Assembly: GCF_026239735.1 (NCBI RefSeq)
Contig: NZ_JAPIVT010000002.1
Span: 186,001 to 250,000, forward strand
DNA from: Pedobacter sp. MC2016-05
Lineage (GTDB): Bacteria > Bacteroidota > Bacteroidia > Sphingobacteriales > Sphingobacteriaceae
Length of the DNA stretch: 64,000 nt
Direction: 5' to 3'
A model generated the notes under the pieces. The model did no database searches and was not told the DNA's origin. It worked only from the letters and a program-made list of their open reading frames with translations. The position numbers and the translations under genes were made by a program. This document shows, piece by piece, positions 37,828 through 46,219 of this stretch (its first letter is position 1; each line of letters opens with the position of its first letter).

Positions 37828-38457
37828 ATGACGGAGAAACAGGAAAATATTCTTGCGTGCTGGAACGAGATCCGGTACAGAAATGATGCGAAAGCTTTTG
37901 AGCGGCTTTTTCATTTGACTCAACGTAGATTTATCCGTTTTTGCACGCAGTATGGAGCTAGTCGTGAAGAAGCCGAAGAGATTGTATCTGATGTGTTTGT
38001 GCAGTGCTGGGTTAACAGGGCCGCATTAAACCATATTAATAAACCAGAAGTGTATTTGCTCACCCTGATTAAAAATAAAGCCATCAATCATTGGAAAAAA
38101 TCAGCACAGATGCGTGTTGTAAATATTGACGATGTTCAGGGGGAGCTATCCAGTGTTTATCGACCAGATCTGGATCTGGAAAAAAAAGAACTCCGGATGA
38201 AGCTTGATGTTGCTATTGATGGTCTTCCGCTACAAACCAAGCTTGCCTTTAAACTGGTAAAGGAGGAAGGATTGAAATCCGCTGAAGTAGCTGAAATACT
38301 CAATATATCAGTCCGAACGGTTCATACCCATGTCTATAATGCGATGAACAGACTATGTAAAGAAATGCATCAATACAGAAAAGTATCCAATTTTCAAGAG
38401 CTGATCATTAAGTTGGCTTCTGCCACGATCTTATTCCTTCAATTTAATTTTCGCTAA
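37828..38457 (+). CDS. FecI-type ECF sigma factor of the polysaccharide locus
   Basis: 209-residue ECF sigma factor. Region 2: FERLFHLTQRRFIRFCTQYG and EEAEEIVSDVFVQCWVNRA. Region 4: GLPLQTKLAFKLVKEEGLKS with the HTH AEILNISVRTVHTHVYNAMN. It is divergent from the FecR gene, with a 267-base shared upstream region that should contain both promoters. It probably drives the SusC-to-GH43 operon on the minus strand when substrate is present. Confidence 0.93.
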   Translation: MTEKQENILACWNEIRYRNDAKAFERLFHLTQRRFIRFCTQYGASREEAEEIVSDVFVQCWVNRAALNHINKPEVYLLTLIKNKAINHWKKSAQMRVVNIDDVQGELSSVYRPDLDLEKKELRMKLDVAIDGLPLQTKLAFKLVKEEGLKSAEVAEILNISVRTVHTHVYNAMNRLCKEMHQYRKVSNFQELIIKLASATILFLQFNFR

Positions 38458-39088
38458 TTGATTGAAACTTTTATGAAAAAGGATGGTCAATTTGTCATCA
38501 TATCCTTTACTCATTATCACTATTCGCTTGTTTGATGATAATCTAAATTTGCGAATTCAAAAAGATAACCCAAGCACATAAAATCCTAGCTGATTTTTTC
38601 ACAAGTCTCATAAACTCATCTCATTAATCATAACCATTTTTAGGTTTTTGAAGATGAGTTTTAGTAATGATGAATGGCCATTATTAGATTAAAAATTAAT
38701 GGAGATTGGGTAGTCAATTAAAAAGTATTTCAGAAAACATGGGAATAATGAGAAAGGTTTTTTGCTAAGCCCTATCAGAATCATACAAAATTCTAATAAA
38801 CAAAAAATTAGATCTATGTGTAGCTATGGTTTTTAAGATATTTTATGGGGTTTATTCTGATAGCGATAAGTATTTTGATGTATTTGCTATCCAAGCCGTC
38901 ACAAAGGTTAACAAGCCTGCAAACGCAAAATGCCACCACCGTAAACATATTCTATAGGCAAGCTTTCGAGCCAATCACCTATTATCAAATACCCTATCGG
39001 AAAAACTATGAAAATTGCAATAAAAATAATTCTGACAAAAAATTTGATAGCAATCTTTTCGAATTCAAGCCGTTAAAAATACATATTG
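38458..39088. other. 631-base noncoding stretch, nothing firm
   Basis: A weak hairpin (AAAGGAT near 38480 with ATCCTTT near 38500) just after the sigma gene could end its transcript. The only longer open frame (from 38845) codes for a low-complexity product without recognisable features, and I do not consider it a gene. Confidence 0.45.
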
Positions 39089-39757
39089 TCAGAAGTTTTG
39101 GTAAAAGCTAATATTTAAAAATACTTTGTGACTTATATTCCCAAATATTTCTTCCATTCGATAGTCTCCCCCGGTTTCTATTCTATTTTCCTTACCAATT
39201 GTATAGCCAATAATTGCAAGTCCACGAACTTCCATATTTGTCTTTGAATCTTGTAACACCCCTAGATACTCATTATTGAGTTTCAGATAAAATTCCTTGG
39301 GGTCTACCTGTAATCCGCTGAGTGGCTTTTCCCAACTTGCTCGGTAGCGCAAGCGAAACTGAGGAGACTCAGCATCTTCTAAAGTCTGATCAATTCGAAA
39401 ACGGTGACTCATTTTCGAGCTATATAGTTTCTTAGTATAGGCATATTGTTGAATAAAACGATGAATAAATTTCCCTTCCTCCCATCTAACCAAATAGCCT
39501 ATACCTAAGTCATTTGAAGAGTTAAGGGCTTTATCTAACACCACCTCAAAGTCAAGCCGTTCGAATACTTGCTCTTTTTTATTCTCCGGAAAAGGATTTT
39601 GATTTAAGAGCTGGCGGCCCTCTAGTTTCGAGTTAATGTTCCAATCATTTTTTAGTTTCATAGATGCATTGATAACAGGAGATATTCCAAACTGGTTTTG
39701 GGCCGAACAGATTAGGCTTAAACCAGATAAAAGAAACAGTAGTATGTAGTACCTCAT
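39089..39757 (-). CDS. DUF2490 outer-membrane beta-barrel-like protein
   Basis: A 222-residue exported protein. Signal peptide MRYYILLFLLSGLSLICSAQ, then alternating amphipathic strands with aromatic girdle residues (DWNINSKLEGRQLLN, DLGIGYLVRWEEGKF, RFRIDQTLEDAESPQFRLRY) ending in a terminal aromatic (NISFYQNF). This is typical of DUF2490 beta-barrels of Bacteroidota. Function unknown. It begins five bases after the stop of the PepSY-like gene, so the two form an operon. Confidence 0.78.
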   Translation of the reverse strand: MRYYILLFLLSGLSLICSAQNQFGISPVINASMKLKNDWNINSKLEGRQLLNQNPFPENKKEQVFERLDFEVVLDKALNSSNDLGIGYLVRWEEGKFIHRFIQQYAYTKKLYSSKMSHRFRIDQTLEDAESPQFRLRYRASWEKPLSGLQVDPKEFYLKLNNEYLGVLQDSKTNMEVRGLAIIGYTIGKENRIETGGDYRMEEIFGNISHKVFLNISFYQNF

Positions 39758-39762
39758 AAGAT

Positions 39763-40368
39763 CTAGTACAGTAAATGTGGATTATTTTGATTTATAATCT
39801 TTAATATTTTAACTAGTCTCCCTTGATCGTCGAACAATACTTCGTAGTCCGATGTGCTTTTAATATTGATACCTCTGAGTACAATTTCATATCTGGTCAT
39901 ATAATTTCTTGAAGAATTTTTTCCTGCAAGCAGCAATTGCAAAGTTTCTGGTGATCCACTCCATTGACGCTGAACCTTCAGAATTTTAATTCGCATAAAC
40001 TTCGATTTTAATCCCTCGTTAATAGCCCCTCGTACCTTCTCTGGTAACGAATCAAAGCTAACAATGGTTTCTATATCCTGAAGTTTGCCCATCCTATCAA
40101 ATTCGATGCTGTAAATGGTTCGGTTTGTCTTTATTTTAGCCTCTATACTCTCACCACTTTCACTTTTTTCTACATACCATTTAATCTTGCCAGCAGGGAA
40201 AAGCTGCGTAACATAATTCAAAGCGGATTTGGGAACTTTTCCAGGCTTTATTCTAAATTCCCTCTCAATCTTGTTTTGTGCAGATAAGCTATTGGGATAT
40301 AGCAGGAAAATAAAAGTTGACACCATTAAACTAACACGCAATCTGTTGTAATACTTATCATTTATCAT
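39763..40368 (-). CDS. exported PepSY-like/BLIP-like domain protein
   Basis: 201 residues with a signal peptide (ending NSLSAQ) and two similar alpha/beta repeats: PKSALNYVTQLFPAGKIKWYVEK...YSIEFDRMGKLQDIE and LPEKVRGAINEGLKSKFMRIKI...YEVLFDDQGRLVKIL. This pattern matches putative periplasmic beta-lactamase-inhibitor-like/PepSY-like domains of Bacteroidota, which bind proteins or ligands in the envelope. First gene of a two-gene operon with the DUF2490 protein. Specific role unknown. Confidence 0.65.
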   Translation of the reverse strand: MINDKYYNRLRVSLMVSTFIFLLYPNSLSAQNKIEREFRIKPGKVPKSALNYVTQLFPAGKIKWYVEKSESGESIEAKIKTNRTIYSIEFDRMGKLQDIETIVSFDSLPEKVRGAINEGLKSKFMRIKILKVQRQWSGSPETLQLLLAGKNSSRNYMTRYEIVLRGINIKSTSDYEVLFDDQGRLVKILKIINQNNPHLLY

Positions 40369-40747
40369 CTTGACGAATTTTTATCAAATTTCATTAGATC
40401 ACATCCTCAGAACTATTCAGCGATAAACAATAACCCGCCTTAATTGTTGTAGTAAAAATAAATTTATCATAATGAATCCAGATTATGGCCTACCTTAATT
40501 CATTATAAATTGGGAGTGTTATAGTCATTATTTTACCCTCAAACCCATATATTGCAGACTTAATTTAAAATTTGTATTGCAGCAAAAATTATCATTGAAA
40601 TGCAATCCCTGGGATGGAACAAAAATTAGTTAACCATTTGATTTAGCGAGGCAATTGAAGGTCAATTAGAGCATGCAGCCCAAAAAACTAATATTTGATT
40701 TCGCTAATATATCTAATTTAATACATGGGAATTAAACAGAATAGTCG
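40369..40747. other. intergenic stretch, nothing recognised
   Basis: AT-rich sequence upstream of the PepSY-like gene and the SusC remnant. It should contain the promoter for the minus-strand pair. I see no ORF or strong structure. Confidence 0.4.
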
Positions 40748-41029
40748 AAGTTTTTTGTGGTACCTTTGATAGCACTTTTAGCATTATCAGTTCATGTTTA
40801 ATCACTAGGAAATACAATAGCCTCCTACGGGTTAAATCTAAACCAGGAAAACCTCTGCATTCGGAAAAGTCAATGTTAACCATGGCATTCCATTATTTGG
40901 CGCTATAATTCAGGGCTCAAATCTAAATAACAAAATTCAGACAGATAGAAATGGAAGCTACCTTCTAGATTTGACAAATAAATCCATAGAGGTTAAAGCT
41001 TATTGGCTAGGCTATAATCCATTTCACAG

Positions 41030-41060
41030 AATAAGTAAAACTAGCAACTCAAGATTCGCT
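41030..41060. repeat. 31-bp target-site duplication, left copy (IS1634 element)
   Basis: Runs from AATAAGTAAA to AAGATTCGCT and is identical to 42741-42771 in the same orientation. The IS terminal repeat begins at the next base. Confidence 0.93.
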
Positions 41061-41126
41061 CCTGACTTCGCCATGATTTTTTAAGTAATTTTTCAATGCG
41101 CTGATTTTATGTTAGTTACATTATTT

Positions 41127-41148
41127 GCATCACCAATTTGGGTGACGC
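41127..41148 (+). promoter_or_regulatory. hairpin before the IS1634 transposase
   Basis: GCATCACC pairs with GGGTGACGC across AATTT with one mismatch, about 27 bases before the transposase start. It includes the 16-bp motif shared with the right end, so it may be a transposase-binding or autoregulatory site. Confidence 0.4.
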
Positions 41149-41174
41149 AAGGCGATTAAGAACTATCTTTAGGG

Positions 41175-42722
41175 ATGTTTGTCCGCAAAAAAAGGAATCG
41201 TTCTGGCACCACTAGCATTGTTGTAGCGGTTAAGGTTCAAGGTAAATTTAAGGAGGTTAAGACAATTGTTGTCTCTAGGGATGAGGCGGAGATTGAACGT
41301 TTTTACAAGGAAGGCAAGATCTGGGCAGATAATCAGGTGAAGGGAGAAGATTTATTCGAGCAGCATACCCAGGAGACAGATGAAGTGTACGTTACCAATC
41401 TCCTGCTTTCCAATATTGAAAATATCCTTCACAATGGCACTCAGCTCATATTAAATAGAGTATATGATTCAATTGGATATGATGCGATAGATGATTATAT
41501 CCTGAGACAACTGGTCATCTCAAGATTAGATCAGCCTATGAGCAAATCTGCAACAATTGAATACCTGAAGGCACATTTTAACGAAGATCTTCATTTGGGT
41601 AAAATCTATAGGTATATGGATAAGCTCTATAATACGCAACAGGAATCCATTCAAAAAATCAGCGTTGAACATACCAGAAAGATATTGGGAGGGAAAATTG
41701 GCTTGATGTTTTATGATGTAACCACACTTTATTTTGAGTCAGATTATGGGGATGGCTTTAGGGAGCCTGGTTTTTCTAAGGATGGTAAGCACAGCCAACC
41801 TCAAATCGTATTAGGGCTATTAGTGAGCGAGGATGGATACCCCTTATCTTATTCTATGTTTAATGGTACACAATATGAGGGGCACACTATGATTCCCATT
41901 GTAGATGATTTTGTAAGACGATTTAAGCTGGATGATTTTGTGCTGGTCGCTGATTCTGGATTAATAAACAAGAAGAATATCGATTTTCTTAAGGCACAGG
42001 GATACAAGTATATTATAGGTGCACGCATAAAAAATGCGAATAAGATACAAAGAGATTGGTTGCAGTCGCTTGATAAGGTCGAAGGTCATTTTAATGAAAC
42101 AACGGTTGCACATGGAAGATTGATAGTAGGCTACTCTGAAAAACGAGCAAAAAAGGATGCTCATAACCGTATCAAGGGAATTAATCGTTTGGAGAAAGCA
42201 TTTAAGGCAGGTACCATTTCTAAGGAAAATATAAACAAGCGCGGGTATAACAAGTTCCTGGTGATTTCAAAAGATGTCCAGGTAACGATAGACAAAAGTA
42301 ATGTAGAAGAGGATGCTAAATGGGATGGATTGAAGGGGTACATTACTAATACTGATTTACCCGCTGCAGAGGTCTACGATCAATATAGTAGTTTGTGGCA
42401 GGTTGAACGTGCTTTTAGGATTACCAAGGGGACGATTGAAATGAGGCCGATGTTCCACTTTACTCCAAAACGAATGGAAGCTCATGTATGTATCTGTTTT
42501 GCAGCTTATAAGGTATATAAGGAACTAGAACGTATACTAAAGGAAAATCGGTATAAGATCAGTGTAGATAAGGTCTTGGAAGTTGCTAAGACGGTCACCA
42601 CACTGAAAATAAAATTACCAAACAGCGGAAAAACCATGAGTAAAACAATGATTATTACCGAAAGACAGAAAGCAATCGAACCACTATTTTCCGATGATTT
42701 TTGGAAATCTCAATTTGGGTGA
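41175..42722 (+). CDS. IS1634-family transposase
   Basis: 515-residue DDE transposase, full length for the family. It starts with the typical MFVRKKRNRSGTTSIVVAV. The middle has GKIGLMFYDVTTLYFESDY (first Asp), FVLVADSGLINKKNIDFLK (second Asp) and YIIGARIKN. The final catalytic Glu lies in SLWQVERAFRITKGTIEMRP. The C-terminus is SQFG, and its stop overlaps the 16-bp motif at the right end. No frameshift or stop is seen, so it is probably active. Confidence 0.95.
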   Translation: MFVRKKRNRSGTTSIVVAVKVQGKFKEVKTIVVSRDEAEIERFYKEGKIWADNQVKGEDLFEQHTQETDEVYVTNLLLSNIENILHNGTQLILNRVYDSIGYDAIDDYILRQLVISRLDQPMSKSATIEYLKAHFNEDLHLGKIYRYMDKLYNTQQESIQKISVEHTRKILGGKIGLMFYDVTTLYFESDYGDGFREPGFSKDGKHSQPQIVLGLLVSEDGYPLSYSMFNGTQYEGHTMIPIVDDFVRRFKLDDFVLVADSGLINKKNIDFLKAQGYKYIIGARIKNANKIQRDWLQSLDKVEGHFNETTVAHGRLIVGYSEKRAKKDAHNRIKGINRLEKAFKAGTISKENINKRGYNKFLVISKDVQVTIDKSNVEEDAKWDGLKGYITNTDLPAAEVYDQYSSLWQVERAFRITKGTIEMRPMFHFTPKRMEAHVCICFAAYKVYKELERILKENRYKISVDKVLEVAKTVTTLKIKLPNSGKTMSKTMIITERQKAIEPLFSDDFWKSQFG

Positions 42723-42740
42723 CGCATTGGCGAAGTCAGG

Positions 42741-42771
42741 AATAAGTAAAACTAGCAACTCAAGATTCGCT
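42741..42771. repeat. 31-bp target-site duplication, right copy (IS1634 element)
   Basis: Identical to 41030-41060. Removing the element and one copy restores the reading frame of the SusC-like remnant across the site. Confidence 0.93.
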
Positions 42772-43067
42772 GCAACTCAATTTTACAATGATCGAAAGTG
42801 AGGAAGAAATTTTGATAGTCCCGCTCTTTATACTGTACCTTATACTAAGTAGTTTGAATACAAATATCTTGCATTTTTGGCAAGCCAAAACGCTTTCCAC
42901 TAAGATTTACGTCTGAAAAAACGATCAAATTTCAAAGACCAATTGACCTCCATTACAAAATTATTCCCTCAAAAAACGAAGGCTTTGATTTGAATATTGC
43001 AGAAAGTAAAATGATCTTGTTATTTTTGAGTGCTTTTGTTCACCCTCACGACATTGCCTATTTAACA

Positions 43068-43913
43068 ATGGAATCTATAATTATCAAGCCCAGGAACGAA
43101 GTTCTAAAAAAATACGTACAATATTTTTTATTTTTTAAAAAAACAGATCCGGGCTTTTTAAGCTATTCCACATTTCCAAATAACAATCTTTGTCTAGCCA
43201 TTTATAAGGAAAATACAATCGATTATACCAGCAATTCAAAATCCAATAATTGCATCATTACACCGGGTAATGTCGGTTTCAAAAGCAGATTGTTCGGATT
43301 TCATAAAATGCCATTTCAGGTTAATATTAGTTCGGCTTTGGATCAAATTTGCATTCTATTTGAGCCTGCTGCCTTGCGTGTTTTTACCCGAGAGTCCTTT
43401 GAAGATTTACTAGCTATAGATCATGTATTTGATATATTTACACAAAAGAGTGATTTTTTTCTGGAACAATTATTTGATGAGAATAATCTTTTAAGCAGAG
43501 CGGAGAAATTAGAAACCTTGCTATTGGAAAACTTAAATGTCAGACAATCGGAAAAGATGATAGAAGCATTACATCTTATAAAAAGAGGTAGTGAGCAAAA
43601 TTTAACTACTGAAAAACTGGCTAAAAAACTTGGGATGAGCGCTCCCACACTCTTCCGCCTATTCAAAAACAATATAGGCATGAACCCTAAATCCTTCATG
43701 AATACTCATCGCTTCAGAAATATCCTTAATGAAATTCTTCGTGAAAAACAGGCCTTGACACATGTTGCCTATGCTAATCTTTACTATGACCAGGCCCATT
43801 TTATAAAAGATTTCAGGTCATTTTCCGGCTATTCGCCGAAGCAACTATTAAACAAGATTTCCATTGAGCAAAACGATCTGGCCTGGATATACAATAACAA
43901 AAACCATCGCTGA
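43068..43913 (+). CDS. AraC-family transcriptional regulator
   Basis: About 282 residues from the ATG at 43068 (the frame is open upstream to a TTG at 42990, which I consider unlikely). The N-terminal half is a DUF6597-like sensor domain (KYVQYFLFFKKTDPGFLSYS, ITPGNVGFKSRLFGF). The C-terminal half has two HTH motifs: TEKLAKKLGMSAPTLFRLFK and VAYANLYYDQAHFIKDFRSF, followed by GYSPKQLL. It lies 57 bases before an S41 peptidase gene on the same strand and may control it. Confidence 0.9.
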   Translation: MESIIIKPRNEVLKKYVQYFLFFKKTDPGFLSYSTFPNNNLCLAIYKENTIDYTSNSKSNNCIITPGNVGFKSRLFGFHKMPFQVNISSALDQICILFEPAALRVFTRESFEDLLAIDHVFDIFTQKSDFFLEQLFDENNLLSRAEKLETLLLENLNVRQSEKMIEALHLIKRGSEQNLTTEKLAKKLGMSAPTLFRLFKNNIGMNPKSFMNTHRFRNILNEILREKQALTHVAYANLYYDQAHFIKDFRSFSGYSPKQLLNKISIEQNDLAWIYNNKNHR

Positions 43914-43941
43914 ACGATTTTTACAATTTTTCCAAATTGAT

Positions 43942-43968
43942 GTTGATTTTCTTTGTGAAAAAATCAAC
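43942..43968 (+). promoter_or_regulatory. perfect inverted repeat at the S41 peptidase ribosome-binding region
   Basis: GTTGATTTT (43942-43950) and AAAATCAAC (43960-43968) are perfectly complementary across nine bases and end two bases before the ATG at 43971. It could be an mRNA hairpin masking translation initiation or an operator bound by a dimer, for instance the neighbouring AraC protein. Confidence 0.5.
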
Positions 43969-43970
43969 TC

Positions 43971-45545
43971 ATGAAATACTTCGTTTATATCGTTATCTAT
44001 TTTCTCTTTGCTGATTCTCTGATTGCACAGGCCCAGCTTGATGGCAAAATAAAACTAACTAAAATATCTTATTCAGAAATGCTCAAAGAGCATGATTCGC
44101 TAGTATATTACATTAAACAAACAAGCCCGGTCATCTATTATAACAAGGAAGTACGCGGTATCGACTTTGACCAGCTGTCTGCGCAGCTCAAAAAGCGAAT
44201 CAAGCCCAAAACATCCATGGGTGAATACCTGGAGATTATTAAAAAAACTCTAAATGTTGCCCAGGATGGTCATACCAGCCAGCTAAATTCAACTTTGCTC
44301 GATATCGTGAAAAAATACTGGATCCCGGCCAAGTTGGTATCGTTTGACAGTGCTAGTACAGCCAACATGTATGAATATGTCAAATATTTAAAAGAGGCAT
44401 ATTATGCTAAGGTGGAACTCAACCTAATCTATACTTCAGGGGAATATTATAATCTGCTTGGTTTTAGCTACAAAGGGAAAAGGTATCCATCAGGAATGAA
44501 ACTTCTGAGTTGCAACGGTAAAAATATTCATGATTTCGTCAAAACACTTACCGCACTCGTTTCTCCTTTACGTTGGGACAGGTTAAGAAACAGGGTATAT
44601 GATGAAAATTTTTACTGGCCGGCAGAAATATATAAAAATGGTGTGCTTAATCTTGTCTTTTCCGATAAAAACAACAACAGGCATCTATTGAATATCGCTA
44701 AACAGGATACTGTTACCTATCAAATCAAGAAAAATAACGAATACGGCTATCTCAGTCAGACAGATACTGTAGTGACCCATTATTTTGATACAACGGGTAT
44801 TTTCTATGCCAAAATTCCTGCCATGAAAGAAGAACTTGGAGATACCATTAAACGCCGCTTGATGGCTGCTTTCCGACACAAAAAAATAACAGGTATCGTG
44901 ATTGATATCAGAGGAAATGGTGGGGGAAGCGATAATACTTACAGCAAATTCCTGAGCACGTTGGTTCAGGATACTTTAAAGAAAAAGGTAGTCGTTGCGA
45001 GAAATTTCAGTCCTTATATCCAGGCACATTATCATATCAATAAAGATTCTGTCTTAAAGAGCAGTACCTATACCTTTGATCCGGAGGTGCCCACATTGAA
45101 ATCGCAGGATATGTACTACATCAAACAGGATTTTAATTTTGTTGTGCCAGACAGCGTAACCTTACCTTTTGAGGGAAAAATATATGTGCTTCAAGATAAA
45201 TTCATCTATTCCTCGGCCAGCAACCTTTCTAGTCTGGCGAAGAATAGTGAACAGCTCATTAGCATTGGTCAGACGCCGGATTTGTTGGGTGGTCTTCAGG
45301 CAAGTACATTGATGATAATGTTGCCATATAGCAAATTCATCTTTAGGGTTGAACCTCAGATTGATTTAACAGACATTAAAAAGGTGGATGATATCTTTCA
45401 GAATCATGTGGAATATCCCGTTCAGTACACCATTGATCATTTATACCTACGGACAACGACCAAAGAGGACATTTATGGAATGGGCTTTCTACAAAAGCAT
45501 GACCCGATGTTTGCCAAAGTACTTGAACTGGAACAAAAAAAATAA
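43971..45545 (+). CDS. S41-family peptidase-like protein
   Basis: 524-residue exported protein. Signal peptide (MKYFVYIVIYFLFADSLIAQ), a helical N-terminal region with VAQDGHTSQL, and a C-terminal S41 (tail-specific/tricorn-like) domain with IVIDIRGNGGGSDNTYSKFL and IYVLQDKFIYSSASNLSSLA, where the family places its nucleophilic Ser. No clear PDZ domain is visible. S41 proteins cleave proteins in the periplasm, and many Bacteroidota members of this layout are uncharacterised. It follows an AraC regulator on the same strand. Confidence 0.82.
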   Translation: MKYFVYIVIYFLFADSLIAQAQLDGKIKLTKISYSEMLKEHDSLVYYIKQTSPVIYYNKEVRGIDFDQLSAQLKKRIKPKTSMGEYLEIIKKTLNVAQDGHTSQLNSTLLDIVKKYWIPAKLVSFDSASTANMYEYVKYLKEAYYAKVELNLIYTSGEYYNLLGFSYKGKRYPSGMKLLSCNGKNIHDFVKTLTALVSPLRWDRLRNRVYDENFYWPAEIYKNGVLNLVFSDKNNNRHLLNIAKQDTVTYQIKKNNEYGYLSQTDTVVTHYFDTTGIFYAKIPAMKEELGDTIKRRLMAAFRHKKITGIVIDIRGNGGGSDNTYSKFLSTLVQDTLKKKVVVARNFSPYIQAHYHINKDSVLKSSTYTFDPEVPTLKSQDMYYIKQDFNFVVPDSVTLPFEGKIYVLQDKFIYSSASNLSSLAKNSEQLISIGQTPDLLGGLQASTLMIMLPYSKFIFRVEPQIDLTDIKKVDDIFQNHVEYPVQYTIDHLYLRTTTKEDIYGMGFLQKHDPMFAKVLELEQKK

Positions 45546-46219
45546 TGCAAGACTCATATTAGAACGCTATCGATGAAAAGAATAGCGTGGTTATATAAGT
45601 TTATCTCGAGAACTTAAAGGTCATAACCAAGTTTCCGACGTGCTAACTTAGCTTTTGTAGCCTCTGTAAACATATTGCGGACAATCCTTGTATTTCACAT
45701 GGTCTCTTGAGTGATTAATATGGTGTTAACGGTGTTGTGTCCATGAGGATAGATGGACCAATTTTCAACTTGATAATCATATCAACCGAGCCCCAGGCAA
45801 AATCGAGGTTAAATTGCTTTTCTGATCTTTCTGACTGTTCCAATGCAGGCAAACCTCTATATTATCGAAATGACGATTGTATAAGTAAAAAAATTAATAC
45901 CGCCCTTCATTATATTTTTTTTAAAAATTTTTCAGAGCTCAAATACAGCCATTTCTATTAAGATTATTGGCTTATCTCTATCTTCAATATTTATCTTTTG
46001 GGAAAATGGTTTTTTGTTTTGCTTGTTTATGAAAGAATCTGCACTTAAATTGCTTAAAACCATAAATAAATTAGCGTAGAAGTACAATTATAAAAAGAAT
46101 TGTTTTAGTAAAAAATAAATGTTAATTTAACGCTTATCATTTTGCCGGCATTGAAGTAGTTTATATAAATTTCTTCATGGCAAACTAAAACCAATATAAA
46201 CTGTATAATTCTACGCCAA
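45546..46219. other. 674-base stretch with possible gene debris
   Basis: A short hairpin (ACGCTAT at 45564-45570 with ATAGCGT at 45582-45588) follows the S41 gene. On the minus strand, around 45620-45690, a short protein-like stretch (RNMFTEATKAKLARRKLGYD) appears between stops and may be a gene relic I cannot name. The last 250 bases are AT-rich and should hold the GH29 promoter. Confidence 0.35.

Larger units (their letters stand above)
41061..42740 (+). mobile_element. IS1634-family insertion sequence, intact
   Basis: 1,680 bp bounded by inverted repeats CCTGACTTCGCCA (41061-41073) and its complement (42728-42740), with a perfect 31-bp target duplication outside. Long target duplications are characteristic of the IS1634 family. 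It has one full-length transposase and no stop within it. A 16-bp motif, CAATTTGGGTGACGCA, occurs inside both ends in direct orientation (41134-41149 and 42711-42726). The perfect duplication suggests recent arrival. Confidence 0.93.
40748..42801 (+). pseudogene. SusC-like 5' remnant split by the IS1634 element
   Basis: A degraded start of a TonB-dependent transporter. The first part has a signal-like stretch (KFFVVPLIALLALSVHV, then a stop) and IASYGLNLNQENL in the same frame. After a frame change comes a carboxypeptidase-like domain: FGKVNVNHGIPLFGAIIQGS, TDRNGSYLLDLTNKSIEVKA, then WLGYNPFH. That frame continues across the target duplication to NSRFAATQFYNDRK and a stop at 42799-42801 on the far side of the IS. 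No plug or barrel is left. The gene was already broken by frameshift and stops apart from the insertion. Confidence 0.65.

Noticed and set aside
38845..39111. 88-codon plus-strand frame before the DUF2490 gene
   Set aside because: Overlaps the end of the DUF2490 gene, is rich in Asn and Lys without pattern, and no homologue comes to mind.
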